Positions 34,488-47,221 of a stretch of 64,000 nucleotides of DNA are shown here, piece by piece. The notes under the pieces were generated by a model. It searched no databases, had not been told where the DNA came from, and saw nothing but the letters and a program-made list of their open reading frames with translations. The stretch is from positions 1 to 64,000 of the forward strand of contig JADDOH010001558.1 of NCBI GenBank assembly GCA_016648135.1, given 5' to 3'. The DNA is from Agrypnia vestita. Lineage: Eukaryota > Arthropoda > Insecta > Trichoptera > Phryganeidae. A program made the position numbers and the translations under genes. Position 1 is the stretch's first letter. Each line of letters begins with the position of its first letter.

Positions 34488-36469
34488 TGCAGGTCGCGGA
34501 CGCATCACGGGCATAATAGGGTGTCAAGGCGAATAATCAACGTATTCCTGAAAGTTCTGTAAAATTTAACTTATTTTAAAACCTCACTCCTGGCAATACA
34601 CATTTTTCCCTTTATGATTTTTTAATGAGTTTTTATGTTTATCAAATTTCTGACGTTTGTCAATTTCGAATGTTTTATGAAGATATTTTATGGATATTAC
34701 GGTAAGTTATTTCCATTTATTATTAGAATTCATCATGTTTATCATTATTTAGTCATGATTTACATTCACTATTGGCCATTATTACGCAGGATGCTTGATG
34801 AATTACAAATGTAGTGATTTTCGAATGTATTCTCGTTTGCTGTATATTTGAGTGTTTCGTCGGCTATTGAAGCCATTTTGTACCTACTTATTATGAGATC
34901 ATGCTGTTGAAAATGATTATTTTGTACATCAAAGTTTCAACTCTTGCGTTTTTAATGCAAGAACTGCAATTACAATATCGCATTATTAATATTATTACTG
35001 CCTTTGTTAAAACTAAAACGAGTTGGAAAATTGATATTCCAGCACAATTTATAGTATTGAAATTACCGCATATGAGTCCTTTCATGGGAATGCTGAACTT
35101 TTCCATTCAAAAATTATTCTTAATCTAATATTCTTAATTCTTTCAGAAACATCAGTCACAATGTTGCTCCCTGGCATCCAATCGTGATTAAATGAAATGA
35201 GGATATGCGGCAGTTCTTGCATTGAATGAAGCAGATATCCCCGTCTGCAGATTTTCAGCAAGGAACAACACATGATAAAAACACGAGGAGAACTTGTACA
35301 CAAACAAGATCTTGAAAAGTGCAACAAAAAGTTTTAACGTAAATTTTTTTTAAACGGTATTAATATGTTCTTGTATCTTCTGTTTTTCTAGTTTAATCTA
35401 ATATATTTAATTAATGTTTATACCTACTACTTATTATGTAAATTCCGAATAAAAGAAACTTAAAATGAATATTATTGATCTAGTCGGACTTCGACTTTGG
35501 TTACAAAAAAATATAAAATTGCCCAACCATTCTAAATGGTCACAAAATAAACACCTTCCATACCTGTCCCAATGCAAAAAAAGGAAAATTGAAATTAAGA
35601 TAAAGTTTTGCCGCAGTTCTAACCTGCCTTCTCTGATTTAATTAAACCTGCCCTTAGTCACTTGAAAGATGAATATATGCAAAAAAATAACAAGCAAAGC
35701 AAAAAAATCATCGTTTATAAACAAATCAATGTCCAGCAAGTGCCATCACAGTGAAGACGCACACTACCAGCCAATGCTTCTGATTTTGTACATATATATT
35801 GCGCGTCTGGTGTCAAGCGTGTGGATGTTGTGTTGGCTTTTATCTTCGAAACTATCCAATAAATATTTCCTTTTTTACGTTAATATAAACAATAACTACC
35901 CTTAATGATTTACATTCTCATTTTTTTAAATTGATATGATTATTTTAAAATATTTATTCAAAGTTTTCATACAATATGTATGTATGGCGACACACTACCG
36001 CCATCTATGAAAATAAATAAAAACGTGTGATTGACCAAACACATTTCTAAATAAAATGCGTACTTAGATAGATATACGGTACCTACCTGGTGCGGCAAAA
36101 TTCAATAAAAAAATGCCCATACATTTTCTATACTTGTATTTACTAATTAATAAATATATACATAGGTAGGTATTAGCTTTTTAAAATTTTAATGTGAATT
36201 TCTGTTGGTGCTCAATTGATATTTTTGATTGTGGGATGTCAAATGACACATCATACGCGACTACTGTAAGGCTCTATCGTTTTTTTTTCTTTTTTTTTAC
36301 TAAAAAAGTTTTATTCGGATAAGACGCGACGTGTGTGGACCGCCGTGGTATTTGTAGATAGCTGAGCGCGATGTGTGACGTCACGGTGAGCAGCTGGCGC
36401 TGTGCAAATCGAAGGTAGTTCGTTCCGAACAACGGACACGCGCTATGGATGGGCGCTAGTGACTTGTAA
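34488..36469. other. AT-rich noncoding stretch
   Basis: No recognisable gene or repeat boundary. Contains a small patch of repeat-like sequence (ctaccgccatctatgaaaat, near 35996). Confidence 0.45.
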
Positions 36470-36841
36470 CAGAATGTTAGTAAACTTAGTAAAAACCACT
36501 ACCAGATTTACGGTCTACCGGTTTCGAGACGTACCCGTCTCTTCGTCAGGACCAACACTACACTACTACATTCACAACACTAAACACCCCAACCATAGTA
36601 TTGTCAAACTATCACCACTATTGTTCACGTGCGTGTTAATCTTGTCAGATACAAGCATGCACTGATTATGAACCATTGAACTACTGAACAATTCAGGGAT
36701 CTAACGAGAGAGAGTGAGAGGGGGCGGGGTCTTAAGTGGGTGTTTACCACATCTCTTGTGAACGCTACATTGTACGGTACGTCTCGAAACCGGTAGACCG
36801 TAAATCTGGTAGTGGTTTTTACTAAGTTTACTAACATTCTG
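36470..36841. mobile_element. Fold-back MITE with long TIRs and TAA target duplication
   Basis: Inverted arms of about 66 bp (36470-36535 and 36776-36841) start CAGAATGTTAGTAAAC. TAA directly flanks both sides (36467-36469 and 36842-36844). The 372-bp size, long TIRs and 3-bp TWA-type duplication fit a nonautonomous PIF/Harbinger-like element, although superfamily assignment is tentative. Interior open frames run across the TIRs and are not genes. Confidence 0.7.
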
Positions 36842-36844
36842 TAA

Positions 36845-37250
36845 TTATGTCTAACCAGAAAGTCAATTCTTTAATATTAATAATACTAGTGACTTGTGTT
36901 ATCTCGACCGGTTCGTGTTTCTCGTGGGAATCTTTTGTTATGTTTGGTGTTTTTTTTGTTGTTGTTATTTTTGATGTACGTCAATGGGACGTTGACCCCC
37001 ACAGCCCTATTTTTAAAAATTTGCTTGATAAAAAATAAAATAAAATTTAATACATTCGGAACTCATTTAGCGAATATAAATAAAGTTTCATTTTCAACTT
37101 TATTAAAAAGTATATTCAGAAATTATTCACAATTCAAAGAAATCAATCATTTTCATTTAACTACAAAATCAGATTTAATTGTTCAAACAATATTTTCTCT
37201 TCTGAATGAAGGTTTGAACTTCGCAGTGACATTATAATTAATAAAAAGAA
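36845..37250. other. Noncoding spacer
   Basis: AT-rich. The 113-codon frame at 36896-37237 begins with a hydrophobic Leu/Phe run derived from T-rich DNA and shows no recognisable domain. Not called as a gene. Confidence 0.45.
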
Positions 37251-37277
37251 ACCCATAAAAACCAAGTTTTTATTATA

Positions 37278-37795
37278 CTCCCTTTCCTTGTAAAATATAA
37301 CAACAATTAAAGACGAATTAAAACATATAACATAACACTAAGCTTAGAGTAATTTAATATATTTCTAAAATGTCATATGTTTTGAGCTTTGATAAGACAC
37401 TTTATGCTTTGAAGATTAAATTCTAAAAACCTTTGTCAGTCAATTTAGATTTTCGACATTCGTAGTGAAGTACCTATTATGCATACCGACGGAATAATTC
37501 AAATTTATAAAATATTCCGCGACGTTATTGGGCCGCCGTAATCAAACTTTTCTAATGATTCCAATTTGAAAAAACCAATAAAATTTCTAAAAATCCGAAA
37601 TTATACTATAATTATTAATTTATTTTAACGAAAATTTGATAGATCTTCTTGATCGTCGCCACGAGTCTACTTGCCAAGTTTCAGCTCGATTAGAGCCTCG
37701 AAAAAGGGTCAAAAATCGATCCAAAGTTTTTGTTGACGGCAAGCCGGCAAACAAGCAAGCGAGCAAGAAGACGCCACGAGTTAATATAAAGGGAG
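37278..37795. mobile_element. MITE family copy 1 (CTCCCTTT termini, TA flanks)
   Basis: It begins CTCCCTTTCC after TA and ends AAAGGGAG before TA, the Stowaway/Tc1-mariner style. The internal sequence (for example ccgacggaataattcaa, cagctcgattaga and ccacgagtta) recurs at 46704-47221, 52298-52554 and 54861-55339. The flank cccataaaaaccaag is also shared by copies 1-3, so the true left end may lie about 25 bases further out. Confidence 0.7.
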
Positions 37796-37799
37796 TAAT

Positions 37800-38738
37800 A
37801 AAACACAAATCACTCTATTTTCACCACTTTATTAGATAAAAATTCTACATGTTTCGGGAACAATTTTCACGTCTTCAGGATTGTATGTGTACTAAAATTG
37901 AAATATACATAAACCTTGCAATTGCGTTACGAAGAAGGGGAGGGTAGGGAAGGGGTCGAAACTGCTAATTAGGGAATATCATTGGAAGGGCATGGATTCT
38001 TAAGTGTAAATATATTCAATAGTGGGTTGAGCATTCATTTTGTCTGGCTATTTAATATATTTAAATTAATATTGACACTTTACCTAATTTTAAGTATTTC
38101 TTGAATATTTATGTGTGGGACTTACTAGTTATAAACTAGTATGCAAAATTTTTAAACCTGTAATACTATTTAACCAAGGCACGTTAAGTGTTTGGTAAAT
38201 TCCGATTCAAAATTGCTAGTTATGGTTTTGATATGTTCTTTAACCGCCTAATTTCAAAGTTTTTTTTTTCCAATATAAAAATGATCACAATCGTTACAAC
38301 TATGCTTACACACTCCTAATTTCGTGATAAGATTATCATTGTCTTCGTTATTAAGTATGTATTTCTTTAATTTGTTACTAATACCTCTAAAAGGCCTGCT
38401 GAATTGAATGAGGAATATTTTAAGTTATTATTTTTGACATATCGCTATCGATAAATAAAATTTTACGCCATTGTTTATTTATATACTTTGCCTTGGGGTA
38501 AATATATATTGCTTAAAAATTGTTTTATCTTCTTATTTAATAAATTATCTTTTAATTTAGTAGAATAACCATTATTAAACGCTGTCTGTTTAATAAAATT
38601 TAATTCAGATGAATACTTAAGATAACGAAATTGAGATTAATCTATGAGTCATGGAGTGAAACGTAGTAAATTTTTGGTAAAATGGTGTAAGAAACGTCGA
38701 ACATAAATCCGGTAAAGGTTCATTATATTTAGTCAACT
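37800..38738. other. Noncoding spacer left of the zinc-finger loci
   Basis: AT-rich, no gene. The patch acatgtttcgggaac ... cgtcttcaggatt (37847-37883) resembles interior motifs of lepidopteran-type MITEs. Confidence 0.4.
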
Positions 38739-38739
38739 T

Positions 38740-40873
38740 TGTTGAGAGATTTCCAGCACATGGAAAATTACACTGAGAGCACGAAAAAGGTTTCTCTCCG
38801 GAGTGTGAAAGATCACGTGTCGCCTAGCAGTATAATAACATTGAGAGCAGAAAAAAGGTTTATTTTCGGTGTGTACGAGAATGATTCTTTAAGGTTTATG
38901 GTATTGAAGTATAATTACATTAAGGGCAAGATGACGGTTTCTCTTCAGTATGCTTATACGTGTGTGCCCTTAAGGAAGATTTATGGGAACAATAAAATTT
39001 ACATTGAGCGCAAGAAATATGTTTTTTACGAGTGTGTTCGCTCGTGGCTTTTCAAACTAGATTTCTGCGAACAAGTATAATTGCATTGAGAGCAAGAGAA
39101 AGGCTTTTCTCCACTGTGCGTAAGAAGGTGTCTCTTCAAATTTGATGACTGTGAGCAAGTACAATCATATTGAGGGCACGAGAAGGGCTTCAATCCAGAG
39201 TGTGTACGAAAATGTATCTTTAACTGTTGTAGTATAGAACAAGTATAATTACATTGAGAACATGAAAAAGGTTTATATCCCGAGTGTGTCAATTTGTGCT
39301 TTTTTAAATCTGATTTAATCTTACAAGTATAAATACATTGAGAGCACGCAAAAGGTTTTTCTTCAGAGTGCACAAGCTCGTGTCTATTTAAATATGATTT
39401 TTGCCTTGCAGTATAATTACACTGAGAGCAGGAGAAAGGTTTCTCTCGAGTGTGATTTCGAGTATGATTCTTTAAGATTTGTCGTGTTGAACAGGTGTAA
39501 TTACATTGTGAGCAAGAGAAAGGTTTATCTCCAATGTGTTTATACATGTGTATTCTCAACCTTGGTTTGTAAGAACAAGAATAATTACAAAAACATTTTT
39601 CACCAGTGTGTGTTTGCTCGTGACTTTTCAAGCTATATTTCTGTGAACAAGTATAATTGCATTGCGAGCAAGAGAAAGGTTTTTCACCACTGTGCGTAAG
39701 AAGGTGTCTCTTTAAGCCTGATAACTGAGAGTAAGCATAGTTACACTGAGAGCAAGAGTAAGGTTTCTCTCCAGTGTGTGTACGAGAATGAATCTTTAAC
39801 TGTTGCAGTATAGAAGAAGTGTAATTACATTTAGAGCAAGAGAAAGGTTTATATAATGAGTGTGTCAGTTCGTGCTCATTTAAATCTGATTTAGACTTAC
39901 TGGTATATGAACATTGAGAGCACGCAAAAGGTTTCTCTTCAGAGTGTACAAGCTCATGTCTATTTAAACATGATTTTTGCCTAGCAGTATAATAACATTG
40001 AGAGCATGAGAAAGGTTTCTCTCCGGTATGTGTACGATAATGATTCTTTAAGGTTTTTTGTGAATAGGAAGTGTAATTACGTTGAGAGCAAGAGAAAGGT
40101 TTCTCCAGTGTGCTTATACATGTGTGTTCTCAAGCTTGATTTGTGAGAGCAAGAATAATTACAATGAGCGCAAGAAAAATATTTTTCACCACTATGAGTT
40201 TGCTCGTGACTTTTCAAACTATATTTCTGCGAACAAGTGTAAGTGCACTGAGAACAAGAGAATGGATTTTCACCACTGTGCGTAAGAAGGTGTTTTTTTA
40301 AGTTTGATGACAGAGATAAAGTGTAATCGCATTGAGAGCAAGAGTAAGGCTTCTCTCCAGAGTGTGTACGAGAATGAATCTTTAACCTTTGAAGTAAAGA
40401 ACAAGTGTAATTACATTGAGAGCACGAGAAAGGTTTATATCCTGAGTGTATCATATCGTGCTTATTTAAATTCGATTTAGACATACAGGTATAACTACAT
40501 TTAGAGCACGAGAAAGGTTTATATCCGGGATGTTTCAGATAGTGCCTTTTTATTTCGGATTGATACCTACAAGTATAACTACACTAAGAACAAGTGTAAA
40601 GAACATGTACGCGCAAATGTCTCTTAAGCGATGATTCCTGCGAACAGCTGTAACTACACTGAGAGCAGGAGAAGAGTTTCTCTCCAGTGTGGGTGAGCAT
40701 GTGAGTCTGGATCATTGATGTCTCCGAACAAGTAAACTCGCATTGTAAACAAGATGAAATTTCCCCACTGGCAAGCGTCTCTGTTTTAAAAATTTTTCTC
40801 TCGAATTTTTTTGAATCGAAGTTCCTTAAGCTTTGAAATTCATTTTGCATAATGTCGCTAACACGAAGTTTAC
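38740..40873 (-). pseudogene. Zinc-finger locus A: decayed C2H2 array (exon 3 equivalent)
   Basis: The exon opens at a 3' splice site (ctttccag, exon from 40873) followed by GTAAACTTCG, as in locus B. The frame 40850-40584 reads into finger 2, then an in-frame TAG replaces a Gln codon (ending YTCS). The same frame resumes to 40077 and is lost at GETFLLLST by a 2-base deletion. The next frame carries fingers down to 39026, then further fingers with several stops down to about 38745. Fingers follow C-X2-C-X12-H-X3-H with consensus FSCSQCNYTCS. At least 15 fingers remain recognisable. Its upstream coding exons are missing (see 41446-41469), so it is dead. Confidence 0.87.
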
Positions 40874-42340
40874 CTGGAAAGATAATATTAATTTTAAATA
40901 ATATTGATAATGAATAATAATATTAAAATTAATGTTTTTCGATTGATTTCAATTAACCACTCTTCTTTATATAATAATAATATAAGCAAACTTGATCCTT
41001 CATCTATGAAAAATGCAATTTTTTCGCATCACTGGCCTTCTAACATTGTTTATCATTATTTTGTTAAGAAGTGAAAATAGCTATTTTATATGCTGAGGCA
41101 AATAATTTTATTTCAGAAATGCGTAGTTGCTAAATACTTGAAATACAGTATTTATATAGAAAAAGAAGAATTGAATGCACGCTTACTAGTATGTACAAAT
41201 TTTTTATAATATTTTCCACGCGTTTCATTTAATTTTTTTATAATTTAAGAATTTTGTCGTATTTACATCATTATCTTGTGGTTCCGTGCATTTATAGGTC
41301 ATCTAAACAAGGTTGTCTTATATTAAAGGCGGGTCCCATTTTATACGCATATACTTTCTGATACAACTCCTCTATTCCTCTGATCCTCTATTCTTAATTA
41401 CTATAATTAACCTTTGATCAGAACAGACATAAATAATAGTTTTACCGCTATCCTGCTCGGTTCTCCTGTCCCACTTGTAAAAAAAATTAAACGCCTTGAT
41501 GGTCTTCTATCAATATTTGGTATTAATATCCTTTTTCGACATAACCCTTATTTATTATTAAAATAAAATAATAATAAAATAAAAAAAGAATAAGTTCCAA
41601 AATTTTTTTAAATAAAAATTGGCACAAAGCAATTACACATCATGATTACCTAAGTTCTTTTTAAATTATGGGCTGATTCACATTGGGTTAAACTTCGGGT
41701 ATTGGAAGATCAAAGATATGATCGGTGACCGGAGTTTTTCGAGTTTTAGCAGTTTCGAGGAAACTTCACTGGTTCATGATATTGAAATTCATGAAATTTG
41801 TTTATATATGTATGTTTTTAATACATTGTAGTCTGTTTCCAAAATAAAATAAAATCATTCCTGTAATCATCTTGGCTTGGTATATTTCGTTTCTCTGTGA
41901 GATACAGATACCTAAGGGCTTTTGTATCTGCCAATGCGAATGCAGCGTCCTTTTAGATGGTTCGATATCATTTAACGATTTGTATTGCTATGAGTCTTTA
42001 CCCACCAGATGAATGAGAGTGACAGACGGCCTGAAAGAGCGATAGAGCGAATGGTATAAAGCGAGAGGCGCCATTTTGCGGGTTCTCTTATTCCGTAGCC
42101 ATCGCGACGTGACTAGTAATCCTATTGTATTAGAACCGAACTATTGTCTCCTGTAATAATTGTAAACCAATTAATATCTGGAAGCCACGGCAACGAGTTT
42201 CATTGAAATTCCAATGAAACTCGTTATCCATTGGAATTTAAGGTTCTTCTCCACATACACAGGAGAGAACATCACAATTACTATACGCAGAATTAAAACT
42301 CTACATTTGTTATGTAAATATTATGCATTTTGAGTTTTGG
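40874..42340 (-). other. Locus A intron and 5' remnants
   Basis: Bases 40874-41445 align by eye with intron 2 of locus B (for example ctgaggcaaataatt at 41092 and 45138). A 24-bp stub of exon 2 is left at 41446-41469, fused to sequence that in locus B lies upstream of exon 1. Bases 42225-42330 match the region upstream of locus B exon 1 (cattggaatt ... ttctccacacac, about 48418-48460). Confidence 0.65.
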
Positions 42341-42779
42341 CAACTGCGATATGGTTTTCCTCATGTAGCAAAAATATAGTTTGATTTTTCAGATTTCAAT
42401 TCTAATTTAATTCATAGTTGTGCATTTCTTCAAGTGTTCTGTTGCCTATTGTTTCTATTTCATTGATGTTTTGACGTAATAGAAAACAGAATTAGGATAC
42501 CATATTTTTATTTTACTTAATACATAAACGAATGTTTTTTTTTTAACAACAATGATTACTAATTGATATTAATAATAAATTATTGTATATATTACACCTC
42601 ATCAAATAGAATCAAGGTTCTTGTATGTGGTGAGAGATAATCACATACAAAGGAAAAATTTATATCAATAAGACAAAAATTTTGAACTATAAAAGACTTC
42701 CAGTTAATTTTTTTAAGTAGGTAACCAGTGTAAGATACTGATAGTATAATCTATGCCAACAGACAATGAGAATTATAGG

Positions 42780-43740
42780 TATATATAAGATGAAAATTAT
42801 AGATATGTTAAATATATGGGAATATTAATTGCATATTCTGAAAGTGGGACTTCAACTTGTACTTGAATTTATTGTAGTAATCAAAAGTTTTTAATGCTAC
42901 AGGTAAGATATTTAATTTGAGCATACCTCTATATAGAAAACCGCTTTGAAAATATGTGGTACTAAATCTAGGAATTTTTATATTATCACGTCTGCTCGAG
43001 CGACACGTTTGTAAATTATTAGGTTTATTTTCTTTAAATATTTGTATTATCGAATATTTCTTATAAATTATGTCAGGCGTATTACTATAAATATGTTAAA
43101 TAGAGATTCTTATCTGAATCTTTGGGGTTTCTTCAAAATTATTTTAATAATTAGTCTTTGAATTATTCTTATGGGATTCATTGTAATCGAGTATGATCCT
43201 CCCCATCCAATAATACCATATTGCAGCAAGGATTGTACGGTTGCATTATATGCCATTTTTAAATAAACAATATTTTAAATACTTCTTACTTTAATTAACA
43301 CAAAAATAAATTTTCTTAGTTGTTTGACTAGTTCACAAATATGGAATTTACAATTTGTATTTTAATCTATATATATACACCTAAATATTTAGGTTTGTCA
43401 GTTTTAAATTATAACAATTAATTATATTTTATTTTGATGAATAACAATTTTGGGTACCGGATCAATTAATGTTTTATTTATGGAAAAGGGAATAAAATAA
43501 GATTTTTCTGTGTTTCATGATATTAGATTTGTATCAAATCAGCATTTTAATTTATGTACATTTCCATTTGCAAAATCATTGACTACAGTTAGGACCCCAT
43601 ATTATAATAGCGGTGTCGTCAGCATAAGATACTACATAGGACATGTGAGAAAATATTGTTGACGTAAATGATGAATAGCAATGGACCCTAAACTGTACCT
43701 TGCTGGATACCGAAATCACTCGACAACATGCGGTCAAAAT
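42780..43740 (-). mobile_element. LINE fragment (RT domain), degenerate
   Basis: The minus strand reads SDFGIQQGTV, GPLLFIIYVNN, then damaged YADDT-like sequence. Further on come AYNATVQSLLQYGIIGWGGS and, after a frame change, IKIPRFSTTYFQSGFLYRG. This is the RT and C-terminal part of a non-LTR retrotransposon, with stops and frameshifts. It resembles the fragment at 56540-57600 more than the intact LINE. Confidence 0.75.
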
Positions 43741-43744
43741 AAAT

Positions 43745-43880
43745 TATGTCTTACTTCTGTAAGTGAACGTTCGTTCGTTCAACTTCACTAAATAAACGAA
43801 TACTGAATACCGTCAGTTCATTGAGTACAGAGAACTGTACTAAAATAACAGTTCGTTCATGAACGACCCATCTCTACTTC
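43745..43880. repeat. Possible hAT-type MITE end
   Basis: The segment ends gttcatgaacgacccatctcta. On the other strand this is TAGAGATGGGTCG plus a palindrome, the style of hAT terminal repeats. No second end was found. Confidence 0.3.
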
Positions 43881-43904
43881 TCTTTGATAAATTAATAACC
43901 GCAT

Positions 43905-44872
43905 TTAGAACAGAATGGTTTTGTGTTTTAGAACGTGCTTTTTCAAATATGATTTAGATACACAAGTATAACTACATTGAGTGCACGAAAGAGGTTTCTT
44001 TGCAATGTGTCTTCTTTCGTGGTAATTCAATGATGACTTCTGCGAACAAGTATAACTGCACTGAGAGCAAGAGAAAGGTTTCTCTCCAGTGTGTTTATAC
44101 ATGTGTGTCCTCAAGTTTGATTTGTGAGAACAAGAAAAATTACAATGAGCGCAGGAAAAACTTTTTTTACCAGTGTGTGTTTGTTCGTGGTTTTTCAAGC
44201 TATATTTCTGAAAACAAGTATAATTGCATTGAGAGCAAGAGAAAGGTTTTTCTTCACCGTGCCTAAGAAGGTGTCTCTTTAAGTTTGATAACTTAGAACA
44301 AGTGTAATCGCATTGAGAGCACGAGAAAGGTTTTAATCCAGAGTGTATACGAGAATGATTCTTTAAGTTTTGTAGAATAGAACTAGTGTAATTACATTGA
44401 GAGCACGAAAAAGGTTTATATCTTAAGTGTGTCACATGGTGCTTTTTTAAATCTGATTTATACCTGGAAGTATAACTACATTGAGAGCACCAGAAAGGTT
44501 TATATCCAGAGTGTGTCACATTGTGCCTTTTTAATTCTGATTTAAACCTACAAGTATAACTACACTGAGAACAAGACAGGGATTTTTGCTCAGTATGTAC
44601 GAGCAAATGTCCCTTTAGCGATGATTCCTGCGAACAGCTGTAACTACACTGAGAGCAGGAGAAGGGTTTCTCTCCAGTGTGGGTGAGCATGTGAGTCTGG
44701 ATCATTGATGTCTCCGAACAAGTAAAATCGCATTGTAAACAAGATAATATTTCCCCACTGGCAGGCATATCTGTCTTAAAAATTGTTCTCTCGGATTTTT
44801 TTGAACTGCAGTCTGAAAGGTTCCTTAAGCTTTGAATTTTATTTTGCATAATGTCACTACCACGAAGTTTAC
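43905..44872 (-). CDS. Zinc-finger gene B, exon 3: ten C2H2 fingers
   Basis: The exon starts at 44872 after the 3' splice site ctttccag and ends at the stop codon at 43905 (968 nt). Joined to exon 2 it reads ...KKECG-KLRGSDIMQNK. A short Ser/Lys-rich linker is followed by ten C2H2 fingers, from LSCLQCDFTCSETSMIQTH to LSCTQCSYTCVSKSYLKKH, all C-X2-C-X12-H-X3-H and mostly linked by THTGEKPF/HSGYKPF-type linkers. Proteins of this kind bind DNA in the nucleus. Nearly every finger has an extra Cys (YTC) after the aromatic residue. No stop or frameshift. The final finger is followed by KTILF. The target and regulation are unknown. Confidence 0.88.
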
Positions 44873-45495
44873 CTGGAAAGATAATATTGATTTTAAATAA
44901 TACTGACAATTAATTATAACATCAAAATGAATATTTTCATTTAATTGATTAACTAAGGGAAAAAAAATTAAAATATAATTTTATAATGATCAGTATCCTC
45001 TTTTAATAAACCAATTTTATTTTATAATATAATTAAACAACTTTGTTCAATAAAAATGCGATCTGTGGTTTTTTTTTTTGTTGATCATTATTTTGTTAAA
45101 ATGTGATTTATCAAAGTAAAAATAGCCGTTTTATATTCTGAGGCAAATAATTTAACTTCAGTGATGCACAATTGCTAAATAATTTAATTAGATTACTTAT
45201 ACAGAAAGAGAATAATTTATTGCACGGTTACTAGCATGTACAATCTGTTTTATAATATTTTTCATGTTTCAATATTATTTTTATGATTTAAGAAATTTGT
45301 TTTATTGTCTTCGCGATTTGGAGGTTCCGTGCATTTAAACAAGGTTGTCCTGACATTAAAGGCGGGTCCCTTTTGCAAGTGCATATACATTCTGATACAA
45401 CGGCGCACTGGCAATCATTAATGGATCGTCTATTATTAATTATTATAATTCACCTTAGATCAGATATGATATAAAATAATAAATGATTATTTTAC

Positions 45496-45669
45496 CGCAT
45501 TCCTTCTTGGCCCTCCTGGAGTACTCCGCGCACTCCTGCTTGATGTCAGGACACGATATGTCCACATCAGTGTAGAGCTCTTCATCCCCGCCCCCGGCTG
45601 CAGACCCTGGCTCGGGCTTGACGGCAGCAATATCTGGGGCGGCGCTGGCCTTGCTGCTACTGCCGGCTG
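45496..45669 (-). CDS. Zinc-finger gene B, exon 2: acidic module
   Basis: 174 nt, phase 1 at both ends, so symmetric. The acceptor is a tandem cagcag (45672-45667) and the donor is a weak G/gtaaaata. It encodes SKASAAPDIAAVKPEPGSAA, then DEELYTDVDISCPDIKQEC and SRRAKKEC. It has no ATG: the locus C Met codon is changed here, so it must be reached by splicing from exon 1. Two psi-K-x-E SUMO-type sites are present (VKPE, IKQE). It is homologous to exon 1. Separated from exon 3 by about 620 bp and from exon 1 by about 2.15 kb that contains a MITE. Confidence 0.75.
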
Positions 45670-45944
45670 CTGCGTCGGAATTAATATCAAAAAATACTTA
45701 AATCTCTTCACAACGTTATATATTTAAAGGAGGCATTCTTATATTCATCTAAACCAAGTTTATAAGAAGTTCTATTAATTCATCATCATCACGAGTATCT
45801 CCACAGCCCATTGTGGCCTTGGCTTACTCCAACATTCTTCTCTATCTCCCTCTATCCTGACATGTACTCCTCCAATCCCTCATGCTTATCGTTTTTACGT
45901 CTTGGTATACTCCATCCAGCCATCGGAGTTTGGGCAGTGAAATC

Positions 45945-46236
45945 TTGGCAACTCAAAAGTAAGGTAATTGCCTTACTTGCATTCGTTATCCAACGGACCT
46001 ACTTTGTGATCGGGCGCGACGATACGCCGTAAAAAAAGTCCCGGGGAAAAAGGAACGTAGTAGCGCACGCTATTGTAAGAATGAGTATGTTATTTTAGTC
46101 ACCGTGACTTCAAGTTACCTGATTTTTCTGTGGCGTGATTTGTCGTCTCTTTCAATGCAATATTTGCTAGATATGAAAGCCGGCTAGTATGGGAGTACCG
46201 TGTGTATATTATAATACGTCAATGGCAGCCGCCCTA
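45945..46236. repeat. Dispersed repeat, copy 1 (in gene B intron 1)
   Basis: About 290 bp matching 56166-56486, including a palindromic gtaaggtaattgccttac and gggcgcga, then tcgtcaatg-type ends. It lies in intron 1 of gene B but intron 2 of gene C, so it is a mobile or dispersed repeat rather than shared intron ancestry. Confidence 0.7.
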
Positions 46237-46703
46237 TTTTGATAATTTGTACTATTTTGGGCTCATTGTAAATATTCTAGACCTCCTCGTTGTATCGTAT
46301 TCCCCAAACTCCGTTTATCTGTACTGGGCCGAATATTTTTCTAAATATATTTCTTTCCAATGCAAGGAGAGAGATTTAATCGTTTTTACTCAATAGCCAA
46401 TTCAGAGCCATGTGTTAATACATGACGTAATAGTATCTTATTTTCCATGTGTATGCTGTGTTTTATGTAGGTTCATGTGTCATTTGCATTGTTTATTAAT
46501 CCTAGGTAGGTAGGTGAAATTTATGGTCATTAAGTTCTATTCCTTAATGACAATAAATACGCTTATATTCTAATTGCCTATTCTGAACATCCAAAAGAAA
46601 ATTACGTTAACTTGATTACTCGAATTTAAAACCCGTAAAAATGTTTGAAGAAATAATAACTTATGTGAAAAAAGTAACCCATAAAAACCAAGTTTTTATT
46701 ATA

Positions 46704-47221
46704 CTCCCTTTCTTTGTAAAATATAACAACAACTAAAGATGAATTAAAACATATAACATAACACTAAACTTAGGTACAGTAATTTCATATATTTCTAAAA
46801 TGTCAGATGTTTTGAGCTTTGATAAGATACTTCATGCTTTGAAGATTAAATTCTAAAAACATTTGTCAGTCAATTTAGATTTTCGAAATTCGTAGTGAAG
46901 TACCTATTATGTATACCGACGGAGTAACTCAAATTTAGAAAATATTCCGCGAAGTTATTGGGCCGCCGTTGCTAGTAATCAAACTTTGGTAATGATTCCA
47001 ATTTGAAAAAACCATTAAAATTTCTAAAAATCCGAAATTATACTATAATTATTAATTTTTTTAACGATAATTTGATAGATCTTCTTGAACGTCCCCTCGA
47101 GTCTGCTTGCAAAGTTTCAGCTCGATTAGATCACGGGAAACGGTCAAAAATCGATCCAAAGTTTTTTCGACGGCAAGCCGGCAAGCAAGCAAGCAGACGC
47201 CACGAGTTAATATAAAGAGAG
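46704..47221. mobile_element. MITE family copy 2 (gene B intron 1)
   Basis: Begins CTCCCTTTCTTTG after TA and ends aaagagag before TA. Very similar to 37278-37795 throughout, including the flank cccataaaaaccaag. Confidence 0.7.

Noticed and set aside
36402..36837. Two frames sharing MLVNLVKTTTRFTVYRFRDV on opposite strands
   Set aside because: They are the two inverted arms of one MITE read in opposite directions, not related genes.
38739..44266. Plus-strand frames across the finger arrays (e.g. 39394-39699, 44000-44266)
   Set aside because: Antisense shadows of C2H2 repeats. Cys/His codons read backwards give Asn/Lys/Tyr-rich sequence.
45487..45711. 74-codon Pro/Ser-rich frame, and its equivalent at 57663-57866
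   Set aside because: Wrong frame. The conserved phase-1 exon 2 frame of genes B and C runs through the same bases.
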